Of a DNA stretch of 27,680 bases, positions 6,740-15,212 are shown piece after piece. The stretch comes from an uncultured Acetatifactor sp. (GTDB taxonomy: Bacteria; Bacillota; Clostridia; Lachnospirales; Lachnospiraceae), in the NCBI GenBank assembly GCA_910588225.1, contig CAJUQT010000051.1, forward strand, positions 1 to 27,680, written 5' to 3'. Position 1 is the stretch's first letter. Each line of letters begins with the position of its first letter. The notes beneath the pieces were generated by a model. It made no database searches, was not told the origin of the DNA, and saw only the letters and a program-made list of their open reading frames with translations. The translations under genes were made by a program, and so were the position numbers.

Positions 6740-8656
6740 ATGTGTGGTATATGCGGATTTACGGAGAAGAATACGAAAAAGGAGGCTGGCTGCCAGCGGC
6801 CGGAGCAGGAACGCGAAAAAATTCTGGAGACAATGATGGCTGCCCTGATTCACCGGGGCCCCGACCAGGGAAAAAGCTGGCTTTCGAAGAATGCCGCCTT
6901 TGGCTTTCGCCGTCTCAGCATTATCGACCCGTCAGGAAGTGTTCAGCCCATGACAAACGAGGCCGGTGACCTGGTTCTGGTATTTAACGGAGAAATATAC
7001 AATTATCAGGAACTGCGTCAGGAGCTTTTCAAAGCCGGACACCGCTTTTCTACCCAGGGGGATTCGGAGGTACTGCTCCATGGATATGAGGAATGGGGGG
7101 ATCATCTCCCCGAGCACCTCCGCGGGATGTTCGCTTTCGCCATCTGGGATGAGAAAAAACAGACTCTCTATGCCGCCAGAGATCCTTTCGGAATCAAGCC
7201 CTTTTATTATACTATAGCAGAAGGCTCCTTCCTGTTCGCGTCGGAAATCAAGGGCATTCTGCCTCATCCTCTCTATAAAAAGAAACTGAATCCGGAAGCC
7301 CTGGAGCAATACCTTTCCTTCCAGTATTCTGCCTTGGAGAAAACCTTTTTCCAGGGAATCCGGCAGCTGCGTCCCGGACATTTCCTGAACTATGATCAGA
7401 ACAGCTCGGCTCTGACCGTGAAGCAGTATTTCGTACCGAAATTATACCCTGACAACCCCCCCAAAAGGTTAGACTGGACAGAGGAGAAATGGATTGAGGA
7501 ACTGGACCGGGTCATCTCAGATTCCGTAAAGCACCACATGGCGGCAGACACTGAAATCGGAACCTTTCTCTCCGGGGGTGTGGATTCCAGCCTGATTGCC
7601 GCGGAATTTACAGGAGACAAAGCTTTTACCGTTGGTCTGGGCTCAGACACAGGCCATTACAATGAGATTCCTCTGGCAGCCGATCTGGCTGAAAAGCTGG
7701 AGCTGAAGCACCGGGGAAAGAGAATCTCCGAACGGGAATTCTGGGAGGCGGTGCCCGAGGTTCTCTATCACATGGATGAGCCCAACGGTGACCCTTCCGC
7801 CGTGGCACTTTATTTTCTGTCCCGGGAAGCGGCCCGCCAGGTAAAGGTGGTGGTCTCCGGGGAAGGTGCGGACGAGCTGTTCGGCGGATACTGTATCTAC
7901 TGTGAGCCCAACGCTCTGTATCTATACCAGAAGCTGCCGCTGTCCCTGCGGAAGAAAATCGCACGGCTGGCAACCCGGCTGCCCAAACTGAAGGGGCGCA
8001 GCTTTCTCATCCGCGGCAGTATGTCTGTGGAACAGCGTTTTATCGGAAATGCAAACCTGTTTACCGCGGAGGAGAGAAAGCGCCTTCTGAAGCATCCAAC
8101 CCGGACGCCCAGCCCCCAGGAGCTTCTGGCCGACGACTATCAGGAGGCACAGCAGCTGGACGAAGCCAGCCGGATGCAGTACATAGATTTACTTCACTGG
8201 CTTCCCGGAGACATTTTGCAAAAGGCGGACCGGATGAGCATGGCGCACTCTCTGGAGCTGCGTGTGCCCTATCTGGATAGAGAAGTCTTCGAAATTGCCA
8301 GGCAGCTGCCTCCAAAATATAAGCAAAAAGGTCAGGTATCAAAATATTTGTTCCGAAAAGTGGCGGCTCGTCATCTTCCCGCTACGAATTCCAATCGCCG
8401 GAAGCTGGGATTTCCCATTCCTTTAGGACATTTTCTGACTTCCGAGACAGGCTCCAAAATCATCATTCAGGCCTTCTCCTCTCCTGCTGCGGAGAAATTC
8501 TTCAACCGGGAAGCCCTGGATGAATTGCTGGAGGGCCGGGGGTCCGGCCGGGGCAACACCAATCGGAAAATCTGGGCAGTGTATTCCTTTCTGGTCTGGT
8601 ACGATATTTATTTCCATGAACAGTCAGAAATTGTTTCTGAAGAAAAAAATGTGTAA
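6740..8656 (+). CDS. asnB: Glutamine-hydrolysing asparagine synthetase
   Basis: A 638-residue cytoplasmic enzyme converting aspartate, glutamine and ATP to asparagine, glutamate, AMP and pyrophosphate. The N-terminal class II glutaminase domain starts MCGICGF, with Cys2 as nucleophile, followed by FNGEIYNYQELR and the GDSEVLLHGY glutamine-site motif. The C-terminal synthetase domain has the ATP-pyrophosphatase loop SGGVDSS at 278-284, then SGEGADELFGGY and LQKADRMSMAHSLELRVPYLD. Length matches Bacillus AsnB-type enzymes (~630). AAGGAG lies 8 bp before the ATG. It appears monocistronic: 247 bp with candidate operator sites precede it and 137 bp follow before spoVT. Some members of the family amidate peptidoglycan or antibiotic precursors, but nothing nearby suggests that here. 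Confidence 0.93.
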   Translation: MCGICGFTEKNTKKEAGCQRPEQEREKILETMMAALIHRGPDQGKSWLSKNAAFGFRRLSIIDPSGSVQPMTNEAGDLVLVFNGEIYNYQELRQELFKAGHRFSTQGDSEVLLHGYEEWGDHLPEHLRGMFAFAIWDEKKQTLYAARDPFGIKPFYYTIAEGSFLFASEIKGILPHPLYKKKLNPEALEQYLSFQYSALEKTFFQGIRQLRPGHFLNYDQNSSALTVKQYFVPKLYPDNPPKRLDWTEEKWIEELDRVISDSVKHHMAADTEIGTFLSGGVDSSLIAAEFTGDKAFTVGLGSDTGHYNEIPLAADLAEKLELKHRGKRISEREFWEAVPEVLYHMDEPNGDPSAVALYFLSREAARQVKVVVSGEGADELFGGYCIYCEPNALYLYQKLPLSLRKKIARLATRLPKLKGRSFLIRGSMSVEQRFIGNANLFTAEERKRLLKHPTRTPSPQELLADDYQEAQQLDEASRMQYIDLLHWLPGDILQKADRMSMAHSLELRVPYLDREVFEIARQLPPKYKQKGQVSKYLFRKVAARHLPATNSNRRKLGFPIPLGHFLTSETGSKIIIQAFSSPAAEKFFNREALDELLEGRGSGRGNTNRKIWAVYSFLVWYDIYFHEQSEIVSEEKNV

Positions 8657-8727
8657 TTCCTGTAAATTTGCATATAATTCCTTTTTTTACAGATACTAAC
8701 TCCACGTCAGATGATGATAAGCCGCAG

Positions 8728-8750
8728 CGGTTCGGAGTTCAGCCGAATTG
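8728..8750 (+). promoter_or_regulatory. Stem-loop in the spoVT leader
   Basis: CGGTTCGG (8728-8735) can pair with CCGAATTG (8743-8750) in RNA, with six Watson-Crick pairs and two G-U pairs around a 7-base loop. It lies about 40 bp before the spoVT start. No T-run follows, so it is not a clear terminator for asnB. Function unknown. Confidence 0.3.
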
Positions 8751-8793
8751 CCGCCGAAAGTCTTCAGATTGGAAAAACGGAGGGATTTAAGTT

Positions 8794-9339
8794 ATGAAAG
8801 CAACAGGAATTGTGAGACGTATAGATGATCTGGGAAGAATTGTCATTCCAAAGGAAATCCGCAGAACACTCCACATCAGAGAATCGGATCCTCTTGAAAT
8901 CTTCACCGACAGAGAAGGTCAGGTCATCCTGAAGAAATATTCTCCCATCGGGGAGATGACCACCTTCGCCAGGCAGTACGCAGAAAGTCTGGCTCAGGTG
9001 TCCGGACACGCGGCGCTGATCGCAGACAGAGACCAGTTTATCGCCGCGGCAGGCGGCTATAAGCAGATGGTGAACAAATCCGTCAGCCGACAGATGGAAG
9101 AAAAAATACACAACCGGGAAACCATCATGGCCTCCCGGGGAGATCGGAGCTTCATCTCCGTCTGCGACGAGGGCGGAGACGATTATCAGCACGAAGCCAT
9201 CGCGCCCATCCTCTGCGAAGGTGACATTATCGGCAGCGTGGTTCTCCTGCAGAACGACAATAAAAGCCGCATGGGAGAGGTGGAGCAGAAGCTTCTGATG
9301 TCCGCCGCAGGCTTTCTGGGAAGGCAGATGGAACAGTAA
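8794..9339 (+). CDS. spoVT: Stage V sporulation regulator SpoVT
   Basis: A 181-residue transcription factor. Residues 1-50 form an AbrB/MazE swapped-hairpin DNA-binding domain (MKATGIVRRIDDLGRIVIPK, then EIRRTLHI). The remainder matches the GAF-like signal-sensing domain that distinguishes SpoVT (178 residues in Bacillus subtilis) from the short AbrB. In Bacillus it is made in the forespore under sigma-G and tunes spore-coat and germination genes, so its presence implies a spore-former or a recent descendant. GGAGGG precedes the ATG by about 10 bp. The gene ends 25 bp from the convergent nicotinate phosphoribosyltransferase gene. A TATAAT at 8673-8678 is a possible -10 but no -35 is evident, and I could not find a convincing sigma-G promoter. 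Confidence 0.92.
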   Translation: MKATGIVRRIDDLGRIVIPKEIRRTLHIRESDPLEIFTDREGQVILKKYSPIGEMTTFARQYAESLAQVSGHAALIADRDQFIAAAGGYKQMVNKSVSRQMEEKIHNRETIMASRGDRSFISVCDEGGDDYQHEAIAPILCEGDIIGSVVLLQNDNKSRMGEVEQKLLMSAAGFLGRQMEQ

Positions 9340-9364
9340 AGGACTGCGGCAGGCAGCTTTCGTG

Positions 9365-10825
9365 TCAGTCTCCGCTTCTGCTCATCTGCTCCAGAAGTTC
9401 GATTTTCGTGTGATACAGCTTGTGGGACAAATCCACATATACCTGACTGGGATTCACCAGGCGCTTGCTCTCATCCCAGAGAGTGGCAAGCTCCCTCTGG
9501 CAGTAAGCCCGGATATCCATGACTTTGGGGGAAGTATAACAGCACTTCCCCTCTTTGAATATCTGTTCCATCAAAGGGCGCAGGCGGTAGGTTCCGCCGG
9601 CCATCTTCGTCTTCTTCCAGGGCTCCTGAGGGTCAAAAAGCTCCAGGTCGTCGGTCTCCCGATATTCTTCATCTGCCAGGCAGATTAAATCCGCTTTGAT
9701 TTTCCCGGTTTCCTTTTCATAGATGCGATATATTTTCTTATCGCCGGGATTGGTTACCTTTTCACTGTTCTCGGAAAGCTTGATTTTCGGGATAAACCGG
9801 CCGTCCTTCCCCCGAATAGCCGCCAGCTTATAGACACCGCCGAAGGAAGGATTATCCTTGGAGGTAATCAGATTGGTCCCCACACCCCAGGAAGTAATGG
9901 CTGCTCCCTGAGCCTTCAGACTGTCAATCAGATACTCGTCAAGGTCATTGGACGCGGAGATGACAGCGTCCGGGAATCCGGCCGCATCCAGCATTTCGCG
10001 GGCCTTTTTGGAGAGATAGGCCAGGTCTCCGCTGTCCAGGCGAATGCCGTAGAAGCTTAAAGGAATGCCTGCTTCCCGCATTTGGGTGAACACCCGAATG
10101 GCATTGGGAACTCCCGATTTCAGCGTATCATAGGTATCTACCAGAAGGATACAGGCTCCCGGGTACATATCCGCATAGGTTTTGAAGGCTGTGTATTCGT
10201 CTGGAAAGCTCATAATCCAGCTGTGAGCATGGGTTCCCTTGACCGGAACATCAAAAAGCTGACCGCAGAGCACATTGCTGGTGCCGATACAGCCGCCAAT
10301 GACAGCCGCTCTCGCCCCATAGGTTCCCGCGTCCGGTCCCTGGGCCCGGCGCAGTCCGAATTCCATGATACCGTCTCCTTTTGCCGCATAACACACCCGC
10401 GCCGCTTTGGTGGCAATCAGACTCTGATGATTGATAATATTCAGAATAGCTGTCTCCACAAGCTGAGCCTCCATAATAGGTGCAATGACCTTGACAATGG
10501 GCTCTCTGGGGAACATAACCATTCCCTCGGGAATCGCATAGATATCCCCGGAAAAGCGGAAGGTCCTCAGATACTCCAGAAAATCCGCCCGAAAAATCCC
10601 CAGAGAGGCAAGATATGCTATGTCACTCTCATCAAAATGCAGTTCTTTGATATATTGAATCACCTGCTCCAGCCCGGCGGAGATGGCATATCCCCCGTCA
10701 CAGGGATTGCTGCGGTAAAACGCGTCAAAGATAACGGTCTCATTGCGGTCCTTGTGTGCAAAATACCCCTGCATCATGGTAAGCTCATATAAATCTGTCA
10801 TTAAGGTAAGATTCTGTCTGTCCAT
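9365..10825 (-). CDS. pncB: Nicotinate phosphoribosyltransferase
   Basis: A 486-residue cytoplasmic enzyme of the NAD salvage (Preiss-Handler) pathway, joining nicotinate and phosphoribosyl pyrophosphate to give nicotinate mononucleotide, with ATP hydrolysis. Recognisable blocks are LMTDLYELTMMQGYF at the N terminus, GTHAHSWIMSF, RLDSGDLAYLSKKAR and VGTNLITSKDNPSFGGVYKL. The ATG at 10825 matches the family start and has GAGGAG just upstream, although close (3-5 bp). An ATG 36 bp further upstream would add MKRASDGRKEEK with a weaker site. The gene is alone on its strand here: addA ends 225 bp upstream. The partner enzymes of NAD synthesis are not in this window. Confidence 0.92.
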   Translation of the reverse strand: MDRQNLTLMTDLYELTMMQGYFAHKDRNETVIFDAFYRSNPCDGGYAISAGLEQVIQYIKELHFDESDIAYLASLGIFRADFLEYLRTFRFSGDIYAIPEGMVMFPREPIVKVIAPIMEAQLVETAILNIINHQSLIATKAARVCYAAKGDGIMEFGLRRAQGPDAGTYGARAAVIGGCIGTSNVLCGQLFDVPVKGTHAHSWIMSFPDEYTAFKTYADMYPGACILLVDTYDTLKSGVPNAIRVFTQMREAGIPLSFYGIRLDSGDLAYLSKKAREMLDAAGFPDAVISASNDLDEYLIDSLKAQGAAITSWGVGTNLITSKDNPSFGGVYKLAAIRGKDGRFIPKIKLSENSEKVTNPGDKKIYRIYEKETGKIKADLICLADEEYRETDDLELFDPQEPWKKTKMAGGTYRLRPLMEQIFKEGKCCYTSPKVMDIRAYCQRELATLWDESKRLVNPSQVYVDLSHKLYHTKIELLEQMSRSGD

Positions 10826-10861
10826 TTTCTCCTCTTTTCTGCCATCTGAGGCTCTTTTCAT

Positions 10862-11050
10862 ATCACGGTGACCTGTCTGGCTACACTACTTTTTTATGCA
10901 ACAGTCCTATGGTTCTATGCCCTTCCGAACTGCCGTCTTTTTCATCATATATCAAACCCGGTGTAAATGCAAATATGTAACTTCCCGGAAATTTCTTCCC
11001 GACTCTTTCCGCAAAAATAAGTCACGACGATATTTTCTGTAAATACTTCG
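10862..11050. other. Intergenic region between addA and pncB
   Basis: This 189-bp gap must carry the pncB promoter. A weak candidate on the minus strand is TTTGCA followed 16 bp later by TATATG in the 10935-10970 area. I see no clear hairpin terminator for addA, only a direct duplication of GAAGTATT spanning its stop codon (about 11040-11060). No remnant coding sequence is recognisable. Confidence 0.3.
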
Positions 11051-14000
11051 TTAATACTTCCCCAGATGAAAAGAATACAATATACGCTCCTTCACCTTTT
11101 TCCCGAAAATCTTCTCGATGGCCTCCTGATAATAATCCAGCTGTGTCTCATAGCGATTCCACAGCTCCCTCAGCGTACCCACGGAGTCCGTCTTATAGTC
11201 CAGCAGGACCACCCCGTCCTCTTCCTCGAAAAATACGTCGATGATTCCCTGAATGAGAACCGTCTCTTCCTCCGGGAAGCTGCTCTTCAATCTGCGGGCA
11301 TCAATCCCCAGCACAAAGGGCTGCTCCCGGTAAAGGCCTCCCCCTCGCTGTGCCTGCCACATCCGGAAGGCCAGAGGCGAGCACAGGAATTCCTCCAGCT
11401 TCCGAAGGCGCACTGCCTGCAGATATTCCCCCGCGAGTCTTCCGCTTTCCGCCTCTCTCTGTAAAAATGCACTTATTGCAGCCGCCAGCGCCTTCCCTTG
11501 GAGCCTCTGTCTGTATTCCCCGTAATCTCCCGGGAATCCGCCTGTCCTCCCCACTGCACTCCAGAGCACCTCACCGAAATCCAGAATCTCCATCACTCGA
11601 TGATAGGCATTTCCCCGGATAGTGCCGCTGACAGCCTCTTCCTCTCTCCTGAAAAGCGGAATGTAAGGCTGCACCTCCTTCGCCTCGAAGGTATGATATG
11701 CCGCCTCGTCCCGATCCGCCATGGCGGCTATCTTCAGCTCGGACACTGTGGTCTTCGTATAGAGATCCGACAGCTCCGCATAGGGATAAACGGCATTCAG
11801 TCTCTCTGTCAGTCTCTTTTGTGCCTCTGTATCTCCCAGGCTTTCCGCCTGTTCCAGTCTGTCTCTCCGGTGAAAATACTGTACTTGTTCCGTAATCTCC
11901 TCCGCAGCTTCCTCCAGTTCTTCCGTCACAGACACCTGGATACTGCTTCCCGGCAGAACCGGCAGCAGAAAATCCAGAAAGGAGCCTGCCTCCATAAAAT
12001 CCAGACTCGTCAGCATACCGCCCCCCAGCTCCCTGTACTTCTCCCATTTTTCCGCCGCGTTTTCCAGGACACCTGTCAGAATCAGCTTCTCCCTGGCCCG
12101 GGTCATCGCCACATAAAGCAGCCGCAGCTCCTCCGCCAGACTGTCCTCCCGAAGCTTTCTCGACAACACAGTCCGGCGCAGCGTTTTATTCCGGATGCGC
12201 CTCTCCGGATCTGCATAATCCGTACCAAGCCCCAAATCCATATCCAATATCAGCGACTGATTGGCATCCTGCATATTAAACCGCTTACTCAAGCCTGCCA
12301 CAAAGGTAACCGGGAACTCCAGTCCCTTGCTCTTATGGATGCTCATAATGCGGACCACATCCGCATTTTCATCCAGAAGCTCCGCTCCTCCGGAATCTAT
12401 ATCATATTTTTCCAGCTGTTCCATATACCGGATAAAATGAAACAGGCCAAAATAGCTGGTCTTCTCAAAATCCGAGGCTCTGGTCAAAAGCATCTCCACA
12501 TTGGCCCGCCTCCTGCTGCCGGCGGGAAGCGCCGTCACATAATCCAGATAACCAAAATCATTGATGAGCCGGGTCAGCAGCTCCCGTACCGGAAGGTAGA
12601 CTGTATACTCCCGGTATTCAGCTATCCGGCGCAGAAAGGCGGCAGCTTTCTTCCCCAGAGGGGTAACTGCTTTGTCCGGTTCCGCGTCCTGCTCAGTCTT
12701 CACTCTGTCCACCGCATTTTCCTGCCCTGTCTCCGCTTCGTCCGCACAAGCTTCCTGTGCAGTCCCCCTCTCTGTCTCCGCAGGCGCTCTTCCGCTGTTT
12801 ACCGCTTCCTGCCCGGACTCTGCTCCCGCTTCCTCATTCTGCCCATACCGACCATATACAATCGAATACCGCTTCAGCGCTTCATACAGGCTGCAGCCCT
12901 TTGCATGACTGCGGACAGCGGCAATTTCCTCCTCTGTAAATCCGCCGAAAATGGATCGCATCACTCCGAACAGAGGAATATCCTGACAGGGATTGTCCAG
13001 CACCCGCAGAAGCTGCAGCAGCTCCTGAACCTCCACAGCATCGAAATATCCGGTTGTGGAAGTGATATATACCGGAATGCCTTCCTTTTCCAGCGTCTCC
13101 CGAAACGGTTCGTCCCAGCCGCTGTTGGTCCTCAGTAAAATCACCATATCACTGTACCGCACAGGCCTGCTCTCCCCATTTCCTCTGTCCATCACCTGAA
13201 AGCTTCCCTTCAGCTCCCTGATTTTCCGGGCTATAACCATGGCTTCTGTCTGCTTCGCATCCGCTTTCCCATCCCTGCCCGGCTTCTCCGCCAGCAGAAG
13301 CTCTCCGGCGCAGTCTCCGCTGTCCGGATAAACCGCCCCCGGATACAACGCCGCTCTCTCATCATAGGCCACCCCGCCTGCCTCTTCACTCATCAACCGG
13401 CCGAACACTTCGTTTACCGCATCCACCACCTGAACACGACTGCGGAAATTCTTCGCCAGATCAATTCTCCTGCAGGGGCCTTCGGAAACCGTATAAGTAT
13501 TATATTTTTCCAGAAAAAGCTCAGGTCTGGCCAGGCGGAATCTGTAGATGCTCTGCTTCACATCCCCCACCATAAAGCGATTAAACCGCCCCTCTTCCTC
13601 CCCGGAAACCGCCCGCAGAAGATACTCCTGCACCAGATTGCTGTCCTGATATTCATCTGTCAGTATCTCTTCGAAATGCTGGCGATACTCCCGAGCCACG
13701 GCGCTGCTTTTAGCCTCTTCCCCCTGCCTGTCCAGCAGAATATCCAGCGCAAAATGCTCCACATCCGAGAAGTCAACCACCCTCTTCTCCTGCTTCTTCT
13801 CTGCCATCCGGCGTTCAAAATCCAGCACCAGGTCCAGCAATGTATTTACAGGTCCCCCGCATGCGGCGCTCTGTCTGACCGCAAGCTCCAGGTTTGTGGC
13901 AAAAAAGCGTTCCCTCAGCCCCTGGAGGCTCTCCTTCACCTGAGCCCGCATCTCCCTGGCAAGGTCCCGCTTCACCACCGATACACTGGCATCCTTTTTG

Positions 14001-14851
14001 GAGGGAAGCCTGCCAAAATTCACCGCTTCCAGCTTCACCGCGTACTCCTCCAGAGAATGGCATCGCAGCAGTCCCTGCACCTGTTCCAGCTCCCGATCCA
14101 CCAGCTCTCCGTACTGCCAGGGACCGTCCGGCTCCTGACACAGTGCCCGAACCTTCTCCAGCTTCTCCGCGCATCCCGCGATCATACGCCTCAGATGTTC
14201 CCTGAGCCAGAGGGCATAGGTGCTTTCATTCATCTCTTCCGCCGTGCTTCCGGCATAGTCTCCTTTTCGCGCCTCCAGCCACGCGGCGGGCCATGGAAAG
14301 CTGGACGCATACCGGGACAGATTCAGAATATGCTGCTCCAGCACCCTTTCCTTCCCTCCCGGGCAGAAGTATTCCACGCAGAACCGAAAAGCTTCCCCGC
14401 CGGAGACATAGGAATCCTCTATCAATTCCTGCAGGGCCTCCTGCTGCATCAGCCGGATTTCTCCCTCGTCTGCAATACGAAAAGCCGGGTCCAGCCCGAT
14501 TTCATTGAAATGATTCCTCAACAGAAACAGGCAGAAGCTGTCGATTGTGGTAATCTGGGCATTGTGCAGCAGCGTGGCCTGCCGCTGAATATGTTCGGAA
14601 TCCGGGCATTCCGACAGCCTGGCGGAAATCCCTGCCGCAATCCGTTCCCGCATCTCCGCAGCGGCCGCGTTGGTAAATGTGACAATCAGCAGCCGGTCGA
14701 TGTCCACCGGCTTTGTCTCGTCACAGACCATCCGCACAATACGCTCCACCAGTACGGCGGTTTTACCGCTTCCCGCCGCCGCCGATACCAATATATTGCA
14801 GCCATGCAGTTCGATGGCCTCCCTCTGCTCCGGGGTAAATGTAACCGCCAT
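11051..14851 (-). CDS. addA: ATP-dependent helicase/nuclease subunit A (AddA)
   Basis: A 1266-residue subunit of the AddAB (RexAB) enzyme that resects double-strand breaks for RecA. A Q motif (FTPEQREAI) leads to Walker A AAGSGKT with K30. A UvrD-type motif II (LTDEYQDSN), MSIHKSKGLEFPV and LLYVAMTRAREKL follow. The C-terminal RecB-type nuclease keeps GIIDVFF and LLDYKTD, so both activities look intact. Residues ~670-727 (12666-12842) are a Glu/Ala/Gly-rich low-complexity insertion. GAGAGG lies 6 bp before the ATG. In most Firmicutes addB lies directly upstream and is needed for Chi recognition and the second nuclease. Here that place is taken by a nitrilase remnant and an M56 protease gene, and addB is absent from the window. 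Confidence 0.93.
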   Translation of the reverse strand: MAVTFTPEQREAIELHGCNILVSAAAGSGKTAVLVERIVRMVCDETKPVDIDRLLIVTFTNAAAAEMRERIAAGISARLSECPDSEHIQRQATLLHNAQITTIDSFCLFLLRNHFNEIGLDPAFRIADEGEIRLMQQEALQELIEDSYVSGGEAFRFCVEYFCPGGKERVLEQHILNLSRYASSFPWPAAWLEARKGDYAGSTAEEMNESTYALWLREHLRRMIAGCAEKLEKVRALCQEPDGPWQYGELVDRELEQVQGLLRCHSLEEYAVKLEAVNFGRLPSKKDASVSVVKRDLAREMRAQVKESLQGLRERFFATNLELAVRQSAACGGPVNTLLDLVLDFERRMAEKKQEKRVVDFSDVEHFALDILLDRQGEEAKSSAVAREYRQHFEEILTDEYQDSNLVQEYLLRAVSGEEEGRFNRFMVGDVKQSIYRFRLARPELFLEKYNTYTVSEGPCRRIDLAKNFRSRVQVVDAVNEVFGRLMSEEAGGVAYDERAALYPGAVYPDSGDCAGELLLAEKPGRDGKADAKQTEAMVIARKIRELKGSFQVMDRGNGESRPVRYSDMVILLRTNSGWDEPFRETLEKEGIPVYITSTTGYFDAVEVQELLQLLRVLDNPCQDIPLFGVMRSIFGGFTEEEIAAVRSHAKGCSLYEALKRYSIVYGRYGQNEEAGAESGQEAVNSGRAPAETERGTAQEACADEAETGQENAVDRVKTEQDAEPDKAVTPLGKKAAAFLRRIAEYREYTVYLPVRELLTRLINDFGYLDYVTALPAGSRRRANVEMLLTRASDFEKTSYFGLFHFIRYMEQLEKYDIDSGGAELLDENADVVRIMSIHKSKGLEFPVTFVAGLSKRFNMQDANQSLILDMDLGLGTDYADPERRIRNKTLRRTVLSRKLREDSLAEELRLLYVAMTRAREKLILTGVLENAAEKWEKYRELGGGMLTSLDFMEAGSFLDFLLPVLPGSSIQVSVTEELEEAAEEITEQVQYFHRRDRLEQAESLGDTEAQKRLTERLNAVYPYAELSDLYTKTTVSELKIAAMADRDEAAYHTFEAKEVQPYIPLFRREEEAVSGTIRGNAYHRVMEILDFGEVLWSAVGRTGGFPGDYGEYRQRLQGKALAAAISAFLQREAESGRLAGEYLQAVRLRKLEEFLCSPLAFRMWQAQRGGGLYREQPFVLGIDARRLKSSFPEEETVLIQGIIDVFFEEEDGVVLLDYKTDSVGTLRELWNRYETQLDYYQEAIEKIFGKKVKERILYSFHLGKY

Positions 14852-14940
14852 AGCAATCCTCTCCTTTTGCTACATTATAGCGGTTTTTCTCGAAAACCGT
14901 CAAGAGAAACCCGCGAAAGCTTCTCCGCGGAACATAGCTT

Positions 14941-15169
14941 TCACTCCCGATAAGCATCTCGAATAAATGGAAAGTCGATTTTTGTATCCGTTAAAATTCC
15001 ATACTTCTTCGGATGGCGGAAGGCATTTCCATGCACTTCACTTTCACGGTACCTGCGCAGCTGTTCCAAATTCCTTCGCCTTGATACAATATTCGATGCC
15101 CTTCTCGAGATTTTCTGTTACCGTTTTGCAGGGAGCAATCTGCAATAATGCAATTTTTAAAATATTCAT
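14941..15169 (-). pseudogene. Carbon-nitrogen hydrolase (nitrilase) remnant with large internal deletion
   Basis: Two conserved ends of a nitrilase-superfamily enzyme are present with the middle missing. From ATG 15169 the first frame encodes KIALLQIAPCKTVTENLEKG, then IEYCIKAKEFGTAAQ, and stops with TGA at 15046-15044. This is the typical N terminus, but it breaks off before the catalytic Glu strand (usually ALFPE). In the next frame, from about 15055 down to TGA 14943-14941, YRESEVHGNAFRHPKKYGIL and then TDTKIDFPFIRDAYRE matches the typical C terminus. Roughly 200 residues, including the Glu-Lys-Cys triad, are gone and the join is out of frame. The leader keeps GGAAAG before the ATG. I am confident it is dead; the original substrate cannot be inferred. 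Confidence 0.75.
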
Positions 15170-15212
15170 TTGGAACTTTCCTTTCTATCTTCTAATCAGA
15201 TTTGGTGCTTCT

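Noticed and set aside
11498..13138. A 546-codon plus-strand open frame opposite addA, and another at 13676-14953
   Set aside because: Both are antisense to an unambiguous AddA with all motifs. Their translations are rich in His, Gln, Arg and Leu, typical of shadow frames, and neither has a convincing ribosome-binding site.
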